From: Lantana camara
Lineage: Eukaryota > Streptophyta > Magnoliopsida > Lamiales > Verbenaceae
Reading direction: 5' to 3'
Length of the DNA stretch: 64,000 nt
Assembly (NCBI GenBank): GCA_037501455.1
Contig: CM074862.1
Location: forward strand, 85,521,501 to 85,585,500
The notes beneath the pieces were generated by a model that worked only from the letters and a program-made list of their open reading frames with translations, had not been told where the DNA came from and did no database searches. The translations under genes were made by a program, and so were the position numbers. Positions 1-11,267 of this stretch are shown one piece after another (the first letter of the stretch is position 1; the number at the start of each line of letters is the position of its first letter).

Positions 1-94
1 ATTTTTTTTCAAAATTGACCTTTTTACAAATGTTCTCACTTTTCTACCTCCGGAGTTTTTCCTCACTTTTCGGTGGTTTTTCCTCTAGGATTTC

Positions 95-850
95 ATGGAG
101 GGTGGAGAGTATGACGGTGCCACTATTCACGCGGATGAGGGAGAAGAGAACGACGGTCGCACTGCTCACTCGACTGAGGAAGCGAACGACGGTCACACTG
201 CTCACATGACTGAGGAAGAGAACGACGGTTGCACTACTCCTACTGAAGAAACTGGTCTTCTTGCCTACGCTAATTACTTTGCTGATTGGAGCATCGAGCA
301 ACTTATGAATTTGTTTGGGGCTGACTGCTGCCCCACCTGAAACTACTACTCCCCCACCTCCTACTGAACAGATTGAAGCTCTAATGGGCATTACACAATT
401 AAAGGAAGCTGTTAAAACATTGGGAGTCAATAAGTATAAACTTAACAAACTTAGAAACAACCATGGGGGCACACTTAAGAAAAGGTGGAATGCGAAGAAG
501 TCTAGTTTGCCGGAGAAAGATACGGAGTATGTCCTTATCTACTTGTCTCATGGAGATGATGACAAGTTGTTGACCAAATTCCGAGCACCTTAGATGATGA
601 CGGGTCTGTTAGATTTGATAGAAGATCGGTTTTTGCTACCTAAAGAAACAATGAAGATTGGCTATGAACTTGAAGATAAGGGATTATTATATTTGCCCGA
701 GCCATCCAAGTTGAATGGAAGCTTGTCTTCTCTTGCTAAAATCTAGAGAAATCTGTCCAATCAAGATGGTCGTCGAGCAATCATATGGAATTTGATTTCG
801 AAAAAGCAGAAAAGATTTTTGTTTATCGCATTTGCTTCGATAAAGAGTTT
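95..850 (+). pseudogene. Unidentified broken reading frame
   Basis: I do not recognise this gene. An ATG at 95 opens an acidic frame with short repeats (DGRTAHSTEE, DGHTAHMTEE). That frame ends at 340, but the coding signal seems to shift into another frame near 315 (TTTPPPPTEQIEALMG). The second frame crosses a TAG at 591-593 (before MMTGLLDLIEDR) and a TAG at 744-746, and runs to about 850. One frameshift and two stops over about 250 codons suggest a decayed gene or a transposon-captured fragment. No signal peptide, membrane segment or catalytic motif is evident. It lies at the window edge, so upstream exons may be missing. Confidence 0.35.
101..246 (+). repeat. Four degenerate 33-38 bp tandem repeats
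   Basis: Four consecutive units share the core GAACGACGGT, or GTATGACGGT in the first, followed by a (C/T)GCAC(T)-type segment and ending in a TGA trinucleotide. They begin near 101, 139, 178 and 214. In the frame from 95 they encode acidic DG...T/HA..EE repeats, so the array is probably part of the broken coding sequence rather than a separate satellite. Confidence 0.6.
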
Positions 851-1474
851 TAGAGTTAAAGATTTTTGTATACTTCTCTTGCTTTGAGTGCTTGCCTTAG
901 TTCTTCACAAATTAGTTTTGGGGAGTAAATTGTCTTTAAATGAAACTTATATTGAGCTAGTATAAGATATCTTAGTATATTGAGCTAAAAAAAAAAAAAA
1001 AAGTGTGCTTTTCTAATTATTATACTCTATAGGAATTTATTGAATATCTTAAAAACTTTTTGAATACACAATCAAGTGCATAATAAAATGAACTCCATTT
1101 CACCTCTTTTTGTATTTGGCATATCTAAATTAATACGAGTTAATAATGTGTGCACTTTTCTACATTATGCAACTAGAGAAGTGCACGTGTATTGCATATA
1201 ACTATAAAAAAGATTGAATTTTTATAGATCAACCCTCCCCCACAAAAAGAAAAAAAGAAACAATCTTTCCACCAAGAAATTAAGAAAAAAAATATCAATT
1301 TTGGTTTGAGAACTTGCACGAAGCTGATGAGTTACAAATCAAGATTGAACCCTAGAGCTGTAGAACCCAATTCAAGAGTATAACATTGTAACAAGTACGC
1401 TTGAATACAAATTCCTTTTTATCATACATTATCCCCATTGCATATATTAAGTGGTTTAGCCTACAAAGCTATAA

Positions 1475-3830
1475 TTATTTAATTGCTATTCGCGTAAGTT
1501 CTACGTATGAGAAATATTTCCTCCCAAACCAGTGCAGATACCAAACTCGTCTTGCGAATTCATGTTGTGGTATCCCCTTAGCTTTGGGAACGAATAAAAT
1601 TGTGAAGAACATAATGCAAACAGTCCAACCAGCTAAAAGGAAGAATCTCCACTCCCTTAAGAAACAAAGTATGTGGAGAGATATGTTATTCGCAACAAAA
1701 GTGGTGAATAGACCGAGGCAAAGAATGTATGTCGATCCAATTTGGGAGCACTCATTTAGAAATTTGGGGTCGAACCAACCGTGAGGTTCCAATAGAACTT
1801 CGATATCAATTGCATGTATGACTACCAACACAGTAGGGATGGTTCCATTGTGTGGATCTAGTTGTGATGCTTGTTTGGATTCAAATGAAAAAAATAATCC
1901 CAAACATACCAACAAGTATACATGACATAATTGACAAATCGGCGCCAAAAATATTGTATACATGACATAATTAACAAATTGGAGAATGAATGAAATACAA
2001 TAAATAGGAGATTGACCGACCAAAAATTCTCAAAGACTATTTCGACAATCGAAATGACAAAAAAGCAGGGTGATTACAAGGTTTGGGCAGCTTTCTCAGA
2101 CCATTAACCACCACCCTTGATCCTCTCATGGTTCTCATAAGGTTCTCCGCAAAATCAATTGAACTTCACTCGAGTTAACACTGGGGAGATTCGAGCATAA
2201 TAAACGAGAAGTCAAAGAGAAAAATATTAGGTACCAGTCGTCACCCCAAACATCACTCACCATCCCCATTTGTGAAAATGAGCTACTATGTAATTCAATC
2301 CTAGAGTTAATAAACTACCCAAAGGGATATCCCAATCAAATACCACCATTTGATTCTCCTTAGGAATCATCTCTTTATATATGATTAGAACAACATACAT
2401 TATAAGAAATGTCCAATTTTAGTTCATAAAAAATTGTGTTAATCAAAATATCAAAACCCCAAGAATGATAAGTGTAAGTTAAAGGTTTTACAGATGTATG
2501 TCATATATATGAGAGATTATGCCCTAATTTTTCAAATGGAAATGATTAATTTGCTATTCACATAAATAAAGGTATTAGTAAATGTAATTTGATCAAATAT
2601 TAAAATTATTAACATGAATAATGAAGCCAAGTCCAACTCGAGCAAGCAACAAGCCCAAGATATCCACGTATACATTGGGAGGCCACGTCATGCAACATGC
2701 ACCACTTATTAACAAAATCGTATCGATCTTCAGTACTCGTCAACCCAATGAATGGAAATTGATGATATGAGTATGCCTACCATCATCGTGATATTAATGG
2801 TAGACGTATGGAGAAGCCATTGATTTTTATAATAACATAAATAATCCCCGTAGTTCTCCGCCTGCCTATTCTAAACATCTCCTGATATCATTACAATGTA
2901 TTGTAGAAATGCTAGTATACTACTTGCTTAAATACGAACCATATCTCACGTCGTATATATTTCATTCAACAGGGAAAAACAATAATATGATTGCAAACAT
3001 ATATTACATGCATAAGTACAACACTTGCATGATTATATTCGAAATATTGTGCTGCATTTCATTTATGTTTAAATAAGTTCTTGATTGATATCCCTTTGTA
3101 CAAATCAACAACTAACAAATTTACTGAGGTTAGATATCCGATGAGAAGGCCCCCGATGCATGCCATGATGTAACGCCTCAGTTTTTCAACCGTTTAGGTA
3201 CGCGTGCCACGTGTATGAGTTTTCGAGAGATAGGATTTATTTAATTCGCCTATTTCTTAAGTCCTACAATTATACACTCACTGCATATTACACTACTTAT
3301 TGCACCGTATTGATTTAGTTATTGGGCCGGTGCACCATTGATTTGGGACAGGTTAGGATAGGTTTCTAGATTTAGTTGAACTCGTTTTAAGTTGATGTTT
3401 TGTATGATATTCGGTACAGGTTAAGATAGGTTTCCTAGTTTAGTGGAACCCGTATTTACTTTTCCGTTTGAATTGCATTTATTTTTCTTGATATTGAATG
3501 AATAACTGCCTTGCTTCCACATTCTTGTTTCGGTTGATTTGTTCCAGGTTCCATTCCGCCCAGCTAGGACAATCTTTTCCTTGTCTTCCGTTCGTTGTGA
3601 GTTTGGTTTATATATGGATTAGTCCATTTCATATGTGGACCAAACTCATAGTGCGGGAGATGTGGTGTCTTTCGTCCCGGGTGCTACATATGATGTTGCA
3701 CATTCGGTAGTTCCATGAGCATCAAGAGTTGCTTATATATGTTTCTTCGATCCAGTTGGACCTTGTGGACGCCATCTGTGGTCGATCCATAACTAGTTCT
3801 TCTTCTTCTTCTTCTTCTTCTTCTTCTTCT
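1475..3830 (-). pseudogene. STP-like monosaccharide transporter pseudogene, unit 1
   Basis: STP proteins are 12-helix plasma-membrane H+/hexose symporters. Minus-strand pieces match the family in order. Near 3130-3165 is CIGGLLIGYLTS (helix 1, family pattern GGLLFGYD.G). Near 2630-2680 is LGLLLARVGLGF (helix 4). Near 2280-2330 is LNYIVAHFHKWGW (family NY...IHPWGW). Near 2090-2170 is a piece resembling the central loop. At 1500-1830 is an uninterrupted C-terminal stretch with PHGWFDP, LREWRFFLLAGW, KAKGIP and VWYLHWFGR (family GPLGW.VPSEIFP and PETKG.P...VW..HWFW). The segments lie in different frames with stops between them, and helix 1 is split by a solo LTR. It is non-functional. The same order recurs in unit 2. 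Confidence 0.72.
3169..3688 (+). mobile_element. Solo LTR (probably Gypsy) inside the STP pseudogene
   Basis: A 520-bp block starts TGTAACGCCTCAG and ends GGGTGCTACA. It is flanked by near-identical 5-bp repeats, catga at 3164-3168 and tatga at 3689-3693. The paralogous position in unit 2 (9596-9606) reads straight through, which gives the empty site. There is no internal coding region, so this is a solo LTR left by LTR-LTR recombination. The TGTAACGCC start is common among plant Gypsy LTRs; the family is inferred. Confidence 0.72.
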
Positions 3831-3845
3831 TCTTCTTCTTCTTCT
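3797..3845 (+). repeat. (TTC)16 microsatellite
   Basis: About 49 bp of perfect TTC repeats. The paralogous site in unit 2 (9715-9733) has only a few TTC/GTC units, so the tract expanded in unit 1 after the duplication. Confidence 0.95.
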
Positions 3846-5778
3846 AAGTTGAAAATCTTCTCAATCTCATGATTGAAGTCACGAAAGGCTTTGATTTTCT
3901 AACATGACTGCATAATAATTTATCAAAAACTTTCGAGATGTATGTTTCAAGATTCATTTTGAGCTTTTGAATATAACAAACCTTGTTGTCATTCAATCAT
4001 TAAAATCGTTTCATCATTTACTTAAAATTTGAAAGCCTTATAATTTTAGACAAATTTTTTATATTATATAACTGGAAAAGTGCACATATATTGCGCATAT
4101 AACTAGAAAAATGCATTTGTATTTTTAAAGTGCATGTGTTGTTAACTCATATTAATTTGGATAAATTAAAGATATAAGTTACAAGGAGGTAAAATGAGGT
4201 TGATTTTGTTGCGAACTTATTTGCAAATATTCAATAATTTCCAATAGGATAAAAAAACTATAAAAGTGCAGGTGAATTTTGAAAAACATTATAATTAAAT
4301 ATCATTTAAAATGATTTCATCTACTGAATATCTTAAAAATAATTCGAAAACATAATCAATGCATAATAGATCAACCCTATTTCACCTCCTTCTGTATTTT
4401 AACCTACTCAAATTAATGCGAGTTAACAACACTTGCATTTTAGAAATACACGTGCACTTTTCTATATTATGTAACTAGAGAAGTGCACGTGTATTGCACA
4501 TAAATATCAAATTGATTGAATTTTTATAGATCATCCCTTCCCCCCCTCCCAAAAGAAAGAAATAAATAAAATCTACACTAAGAAATTAAGAAAAAAATAT
4601 CAATTTTGATTCGAAAACTTACATAAAGCTAATGAGTTACAAATCAAAACTGAACCCTCGAGCCATAGAACCTAAAGCAAGATTACGACATTGTAACGAG
4701 TATGTTTGTATATTGGCTCCTTTTTTTCATTACATTATCTCTATTGCATGTATTAAGTGGTTTGCTCCGTATAACTACTAATATTTAACTGCTATTCTTG
4801 TAAGTTCTGTGTATGGGAAATATCTCCTCGAAAACCATTGCAGACACCAAACTTGTCTCACCAATTCATGTTGTGGTGTCTCGTTAGTTTCGGGAACGAA
4901 CATAATCGTGAAAAGCATAATGCAAACGATCCTACTGGCGAAAAGAAAGAATGTTCACTCTCTTAAGAAACAAAGCATGTGGAGAAATATGTTCTCCACG
5001 AAGGTAGTGAACATAATGAGGCAGAGCATATATGTTTACCCAATTTTGGAGCACTCCCCTAGAAGTCTGAGATAGAGCCAATCGTGAGGTTCCAATAGAA
5101 CTCTGGTCTCGAATGCATTGTATGTATGACCACCAACACAACAAAGATGGTTCCATCGTGTGGATCTAGATCATGATGCTTGTTTGGATTTAAATGAAAA
5201 AATTTCTCAAACATACCAACAAGCACATAAACAAATAATAAAAAAAAAATAAAGAAAAAGAATAATTATATTGTTTTACTATATATTTTTCCTAACTAAA
5301 CAAAGAGAATTACAACAACTTCCTTTGATATACTTTCAAAGTTCAAAAAAAATTACAAAGACCTCCCTTGAGAAATAATAATGTCTGGTGTAATGTACTC
5401 GTATGAGCACTCCCTTAACTATTTTCGCTACGTCTTATATTGTTGCAAGAACAATTGACGCAAAAAAGATCACATGCTTCTCATAATTGGTCGATGGGAG
5501 AATAACTGGAATATAATAAATAGGTGATTGATCGACAAAATATTCTCAAATATTATCTCGACAGTCAACATGACAAGAGCAGACCGGCTACAAAGTTTGA
5601 GCAGCTCTCTTAGGCCATTAACCACCACCCTTGATCTCCTCATAGTTCTCATAGGATTTTCCGCATAACAATTGAATTTCGCTCGACATAATACTGGAGG
5701 GATTCAATCATAATAGACGAGATGTACATGAGGAAAAAATTAGGTACCATTGTCACCCCTGTTGACTTTCTTGTATTT

Positions 5779-6444
5779 TTATTTTTTGTTAACAGTGGGA
5801 AGGGGATCCAGGACTAAGATCTGATTCCTAACAGCATTGTAAGAATCATTTAGACCCATAAGAAATTGAATCAGCATATCAGAGGATGGAGAATCATTGA
5901 TATAGCGAGAAACAGCGCAAGTATTACCAAACGCGCACATAGGCGGATCATTTATATTAGCAAGCTCATCCCAAAGAATCTTCAGACGGTTAAAGTAAGA
6001 GGCCAAAGATAGGTTACGTTGGGCGATGGAACGAAGATCTCACTTCAACTGATATAACAGCAGTCCATTGCATTGGTCATATCTTTGGTCAAGATCATCC
6101 CAAAGTTCTTTGGCGGTGGAAGCATAAAGGAAGCTCTGGTGGATCTCCCTTTCAAGTAAGTTCAGAATCCATGTTTTGACTGTGATGTCCACGCGTTTCC
6201 CGGATTTGTAAGTAGGATCATCAACAGACGGTAGATCTATGTTGCCATCAACGAATCCAAGCTCCATCTTGGATTCAAGGGCGATTTTCATTGTACGTCG
6301 TTAAGTAAGGTAGTTTTTATCGTCCATAGTGACGATAACCACTGAAAGTAGCGAAGAATCGGTGTTGGAAATGCTAAGAGATTCATCCTGAGAAGAGGAT
6401 GAAGATGCAGGAACAACATATTTGTTCTTATTTTCAGGATCCAT
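5779..6444 (-). pseudogene. Copia gag remnant
   Basis: Translation starts at the ATG at 6444 (MDPENKNKYVVPAS). It reaches the gag hallmark region NYLT-stop-RRTMKIALESK, where a stop replaces the tryptophan usual in this motif. It continues GFVDGNIDLPSVDD, WILNLLEREIHQSF and AKELWDDLDQRY. Another stop lies near 6040, and the final piece LKILWDELANIND...MGLNDSYNAVRNQILVLDPLP ends at 5779. The nucleocapsid zinc knuckle and everything downstream are missing. Confidence 0.75.
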
Positions 6445-6516
6445 GGAAAATCAAAGAAAATAACGGAAACAATCTAGGAAAACACAGGGTAAGAAGGAAG
6501 GATCTGGAGCAACCTA

Positions 6517-6528
6517 GCTCTGATACCA
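6517..6528 (-). other. Primer-binding site, initiator tRNA-Met type
   Basis: The minus strand reads TGGTATCAGAGC directly after the LTR end. This is the standard plant Copia PBS complementary to the 3' end of initiator tRNA-Met. It fixes the LTR boundary at 6529 and the element's orientation. Confidence 0.9.
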
Positions 6529-6780
6529 TGAAGAGATTGAAGATTATCAGAGCGGCGCACAACGAAAGCAAAAAAGAAAACTAGGGTTTGCAAAGTATGA
6601 AGACTGAAATTAGAAAAATGAGTAAATGTAAGGTTTACAAAGATGTCAGGAGCCTATAAATACAACCACGTGTCTAACGGCTAGTTGGGACACGTAACAA
6701 AAATGCTAAGGCAAGAAAGAAAGGCACACCTCTAATAAAGAAAAGAAAACAAACAAAAAAAAAATTTAAGAAAGTCAACA
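6529..6780 (-). mobile_element. Copia LTR, 252 bp
   Basis: On the minus strand it runs from TGTTGACTTTCTTAAA (6780) to TCTCTTCA (6529). It is bounded by a purine-rich stretch (AGTAGAGGT) before it and the tRNA-Met PBS after it. It is the only complete LTR in this fragment and sits between pol and gag. Confidence 0.8.
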
Positions 6781-6789
6781 ACCTCTACT

Positions 6790-8270
6790 TATTAAATTTG
6801 TAAACTCTCATGAAAGACCGGATTTTCTGTGATGTGTAACGCGGCCTTATTATCGCACCAGAGAGTAATAGGAAGTGAAACTGGATACGAAGATCTCTAA
6901 GCAAATAGCTCAGCCATTGTAACTTTGCCACAGTAGCTCCCAAAATGCGATACTCCGCTTCACAGGAGGATTTACTGGCAGTCGCCTACTTCTTGGACTT
7001 CCAGGAAACCAACGAACTCCCTAGCAAAATGCAAAACCCTGTCAGTGAACGTCTGGTAAGGGCACAAGTAGCCCATTTTGCATCACTATATGCAACAAGC
7101 TTAAGTGTGTTGTGAGCTGGGAAAAAAAGCCCTGCTGTTTTGGTTCCAGTAAGATATCGTAAAACATGCATGGCTGCATCCCAATGTTCCTACATAGGAT
7201 TAGATACAAATTAACTTAGTTGTTATACAGAAAAACTTAAATCAGGCCTGGTTAAATTTAAGTACAACAGCCTACCAATTAAACGCTTGTATTGAGCTGA
7301 ATCAGAATACGGAATCCCAATCTCATGTGAGAACTTATGACCACTAGGTAAAGGAGTAGAAGCAGTTTTAGCATTGTCAAGTCCAGCATCAGACAACAAA
7401 TCTGAAATATATTTCTTTTGGGTAATCATCATCCCATTAGAATACTTGAAAATCTCAAGACCTAAAAAGTATTTGGCACTTCCCAGATCCTTAATAGTAA
7501 ACTCGTTATGCAAGAACCTTTTAACATCTAAAATCACATCATCATCAGAACCAGAGATTAAGACATCATCAACATAAACAACTAACATAATGAAGCAAGA
7601 ATCTCTGGATAAAGTAAACAAACAGTGATCATGAAGAGACTTTGTGAAGCCATAAGCTAACAGTTTATTAGTGAACTCAAGGTTCCATTGTCTAGAAGCC
7701 TATTTAAGGCCATACAAGGATTTCCTTAACTTAGATACCTGACCCGAACCTGCTTTGGTATAGCTTTCAGGAGGAGATAAGTAAACATCCTCATCAAGAT
7801 TCCCATGTAAGATGGCATTGTTAATGTCAAGCTAATATAAGCTCCGACACTTAATAGTGATAATAGCTAAGAAAACCCTCACAGTTACCAGTTTAGCAAT
7901 AGGAGAAAAACTATCAAAGTAACCAATACCAAAAGTTTGTTTAAACCCTTTAGCTACAAGCCTAGCTTTGTATCTCTCTACAGAACCATCAGAATTAAAC
8001 TTAGTCTTAAAAACCCATTTAGATCCAATTGCCTTCTTACCAGGGGGTAAATCAGTAACTTGCCAAGTTTTATTATCCTCAAGGGCTTGAAGCTCCCTAT
8101 CTATGGCCTCTACCCACTCAGGATACTTAACAGCCTAAGTATAGGTAATGGGTTCTGGAATAGGAACAATTTTAGTTATAAAAGCAAGGTAAGTAGAGGC
8201 ATAAGGAAAATCATCTCCCAAACATAAGTGGCCAAGATCAATAACATCATAAGGAACATAATAACTGGTA
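6790..8270 (-). pseudogene. Copia reverse transcriptase and RNase H remnant
   Basis: Minus strand, decayed. The reverse transcriptase catalytic motif reads LVVYVDDVLISGSD (about 7535-7590). It is followed by FLHNEFTIKDLGSAKYFLG and the usual RLIGRLLYLNLTRPDLSF. The RNase H part reads LVAYSDAKWATCALTRRSLTGF near 7020-7110. Stops and frameshifts break the frame at several points. Integrase and protease are absent. Confidence 0.8.
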
Positions 8271-8787
8271 TTGCAAACATCATTCAACCATGTGTCCCCA
8301 TTTGTGGAAATGAACTGCTATGTAACTGAATCCTAGAGTTAATGAACTACCCAACAAGATCGCCCAATCAAATACCACCATTTGATTCTCCTTTGGAATC
8401 ATCTTCTGGTATATGATTGGGATAATCTAGATCATAAGAAATGCCCAACTTGAGTTCATAAAAACTTGCATTAATCAAAATTGCAAAATTGTGTTATTTC
8501 ACATAAATTTAGACATTAGTAAATGTAATTTGATCAAATACTAAAATTACTAACATGAAAAATGAAGTCAAGTCCAGATACAGAAAGCAGCAATTCCAAG
8601 ACCTCCACGTATACATCGGAGAATCATGTCATGCAACAATCACCACTCATCAATATAATCGTACCGATCTTCAGTACTCGTTTTCAGCCCCAATGAATGG
8701 AAATTGATGAAATCAGTATCCCTAGAAGCCACTGATTTTTGTAATAACTAAACTCATCCTCGTAGTTATATGCCTGAGTATTATAAA

Positions 8788-9177
8788 GGAAAAATTGTAA
8801 ATTTGAGACAATAACATACCCCCCTTGCATTTTCGAACTTTAATTTGACATTTTCGATTTTAGGGACACTTGCTCTCAAAATTTTGCAATTTTGGCAAAA
8901 TCTCAGTCGGATCCCTAATTCCGCATTGAAAAACCGCACGTAATCCCTAATTTCTTGTACTTATGTGGCCCAGTGTTTTACCACGTAGGATTTCAACCGG
9001 TTTCAGGCGATCACATGGGGTCACGTGCAGTTTTCCTGCGCGGAATTAGCGTTCCGATTAAGATTTGGCCAAAATTGCCAAATTTTGAGAATATGTGTCC
9101 TTAAAATCGGAAATGCCAAATTAAAATTCAAAAATACAAATTGAGGTATGTTATTGTCCCAAATTTGCAATTTTCTC
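8788..9177. mobile_element. MITE with long inverted repeats (MULE-like)
   Basis: A 390-bp insertion relative to unit 1. Its ends are imperfect inverted repeats over about 100 bp: GGAAAAATTGTAAATTTGAG on the left matches the complement of the right end, GAGAAAATTGCAAATTTGGG, and both continue into ACAATAACATACC. The 9-bp flanks are tattataaa (8779-8787) and aattgtaaa (9178-9186), a probable aged target duplication. Long TIRs plus a duplication of about 9 bp point to a Mutator-like non-autonomous element. No ORF. Confidence 0.62.
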
Positions 9178-9949
9178 AATTGTAAATATCTCTTGATATC
9201 ATTAAAATGTATTGTGGCAACACTAGTATACTTCTTGTTGACATACAAACCATATCTCACATTGTATATATTCCATTCAATAGAGCAAAACAACAATATG
9301 ATTGCAAACATACTCACAGTAAAGATTTGTTTCAATATTACAATGTAGGTACAACACTTGCATGATTCTATTCGAAATGTTTTGCAACATTTCATTTATA
9401 TTTAAATAAATTCTTGATTGATATTCCTTTGTACAAATCAACAACTTATAAATTGATTGAGGTTATATTAACATCAAAATTAACGATGTATGTATAAGCT
9501 CACGATGTGTTTTTCATGAACTAAGCAGCCAAAGTTTAGGGGAAATATGGTACATGTGGTTGAGGCTAGATATCCAACAAAGAGGCCCCCGAAATATGCC
9601 ATGGTGTTGCACTTTCGATAGTTCCATGAGCACCGAGTGTTGCTTCTATATGTTTCTTCAATCTCGTTGGACCATGTGGACGTCATCTAATGTGGTGGAT
9701 CCACACTTAGTTGTCCTTCTTCGTCGTCATCTAAGCCAATAATCTTCTCAATCTAGTGATTGAAGTCACTTTGATCTGGTGACGGGTTTTGATTTTCTAA
9801 CACGATTGCACAATCATATATCAAAAACTTTGGAGGTGTATGTTTCTAGATTAATTTTGAGCTTTTAAATATTACAAACCTTACTATCATTCAATCATTA
9901 AAATCGTTTCATCATTCAGTCAAAAATTATCAGCCTTATAATTTTATAT

Positions 9950-10560
9950 TTAGGTAAAATTATCTTAATTAAATCAAAATCCCTTTTCATATATTATATT
10001 ACTAGAAAAGGGAACATATATTGTACATATAACTAGTGAAAAGTGCACATGTATTGTAAATATAACTAGAAAAGTGCATGTATATTTTTGAAGTGTACGT
10101 GTTGTTAACTCGTATAAATTTAGATAGATTAAAGACAAAAGTCAGTAGGAGGTGAAATGAGGTTGACTTTGTTGTGAACTTATTTGCAGATATTTAGTTA
10201 TCTTTGATAGGATAAAATGACTAGAAAAGTGCACATGTAAAAGATTAATTTTAAAAAAGGTTATAATTAATCATTCAATCATTAAAATCTTTTTATCATT
10301 TAGCCAATTAATTTTAGATTTGGTTAAAATTATCTTAATTACGCAAAAAAACTCATTTTTTATATTATATAACTAGAAAAGTGCAAGTGTGTTGCATGTA
10401 TAACTAGAAAAGCGCACCTTTACTTTTAAAGTGCACGCGTAATTAGATCGTATTAATTATGTAGGTTAAAGATGAAAAGAAGTGATATGAGGTTGATTTT
10501 GTTGCACACTTTGTGTAAGTGAAAGTGATAAATTCTTTGATTTGAAAAGTTTTTGTAGTG
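9950..10560. repeat. Dispersed GTGCAC-containing motif cluster
   Basis: The motif AACTAGAAAAGTGCAC, followed by (A/G)TGTATTGCA(C/T)AT, recurs several times here and at 1150-1205, 4060-4140 and 4440-4505. It belongs to the spacer of the duplicated STP-pseudogene unit and helps define unit borders. No coding potential. A poly-A run of about 25 bp follows at 10565-10588. Confidence 0.6.
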
Positions 10561-10709
10561 TCTTAAAAAAAAAAAAAAAAAAAAAAAAGTTAGGACATAA
10601 ACATATATTATTGATTCCTAAAGAAAACTAAAATAGATAAACTGCAATTAAATGGAGGTCATACCATTGATACAATTGAAGCTAACTACATAGGGAAATA
10701 TGTCTGTCC

Positions 10710-11014
10710 TGTTGAGAATGTCAAGCCGCAATAGTTGACGAAATGGGATACCTCAGCAATACGTTGTCAGAAATGATCCACCAAAATTGACAAAGGGAAT
10801 ATCATCTCATGCTGCATTTATTACTGCGCGTAAGTGCACAGTAAAAGTACTGTGCACGTTGTAAATTTTCGCCTATAAATAGAGGCGCAATTCATTCAGT
10901 TTATAGACCAATTTTAGAAGAGAAAAATTCAGTAATACAGACTCCTCCAGATAGTCATATTTTCCTTCATATTTCTTGTCTTCTTTCGCCTATTTATTAT
11001 TCAGTTTCATATCA
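10710..11014 (+). repeat. Copia 5' LTR
   Basis: It starts TGTTGAGAATG and ends TTTCATATCA. It contains a TATA box (CTATAAATAGAGG, about 10873-10885). Some 16-39 bp upstream is a perfect 10-bp inverted repeat, GTGCACAGTA (10834-10843) and TACTGTGCAC (10848-10857), which could bind a dimeric factor or form a hairpin. Confidence 0.93.
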
Positions 11015-11060
11015 CGTTATCAGCACGATCGTTCTAGTTATCGGCACGATTATTCTAATA
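11015..11060 (+). other. Probable primer-binding region, duplicated
   Basis: Directly after the LTR, TTATCAGCACGATCGTTCTA is followed by a diverged tandem copy, TTATCGGCACGATTATTCTA. The first copy is in PBS position but is not the usual TGGTATCAGAGC of tRNA-Met. I cannot name the primer tRNA. Confidence 0.45.
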
Positions 11061-11162
11061 TTCTCCAGGCGAATCAACCAGAAGACAAATGTAATATTCT
11101 ATATCTATTTATTCATATTTCTATACTATCTACTTATTCACGTTCTCATATATAGTATTACT

Positions 11163-11213
11163 ACGAATGGTTAAGCCTTCTCTTAATACATATTATATTT
11201 ATATATATATAAT

Positions 11214-11267
<54 letters not shown>

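Larger units (their letters stand above)
5760..8273 (-). mobile_element. Rearranged Copia fragment (order pol-LTR-gag)
   Basis: Foreign DNA in unit 2: unit 1 reads caccccaaacatcac, whereas here cacccc is followed by 2.5 kb before aaacatcattc. On the minus strand the order is pol 3' half (8270-6790), one LTR (6780-6529), PBS (6528-6517), then gag (6444-5779). That is a permuted order rather than LTR-gag-pol-LTR. The left border carries TGTTGACTTTCTT (5760-5772), which is the LTR tip in the opposite orientation to the rest. No target duplication is visible. It looks like the product of auto-integration or recombination between tandem copies. Confidence 0.75.
4795..9690 (-). pseudogene. STP-like transporter pseudogene, unit 2 (interrupted)
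   Basis: This is the paralogue of the 1475-3830 pseudogene. On the minus strand, 9570-9640 reads AYFGGLFVGYLAS (helix 1). 8290-8470 corresponds to the helix 5 block of unit 1. 5470-5650 reads RTMRRSRVVVNGLRELL followed by LVMLTVEIIFENILSINHLF, matching the central loop and helix 7 (family RPQLVMAI...LTGIN). 4800-5100 is a frameshifted C-terminus. Two insertions separate the parts: the Copia fragment 5760-8273 and the MITE 8788-9177. Removing both restores collinearity with unit 1. Dead gene. Confidence 0.68.

Noticed and set aside
101..246. Regular short repeats considered as a CRISPR-like array
   Set aside because: The units are contiguous, degenerate and coding, without spacers, and this is a plant nuclear sequence.
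1401..1784. A 127-codon plus-strand ORF and its shorter parallel at 4809-5075
   Set aside because: It is antisense to the STP-like pseudogene C-terminus, which explains why it is open and why it recurs.
3797..3845. Possible regulatory polypyrimidine tract
   Set aside because: A plain (TTC)16 microsatellite that is short in the paralogous unit; no function supported.
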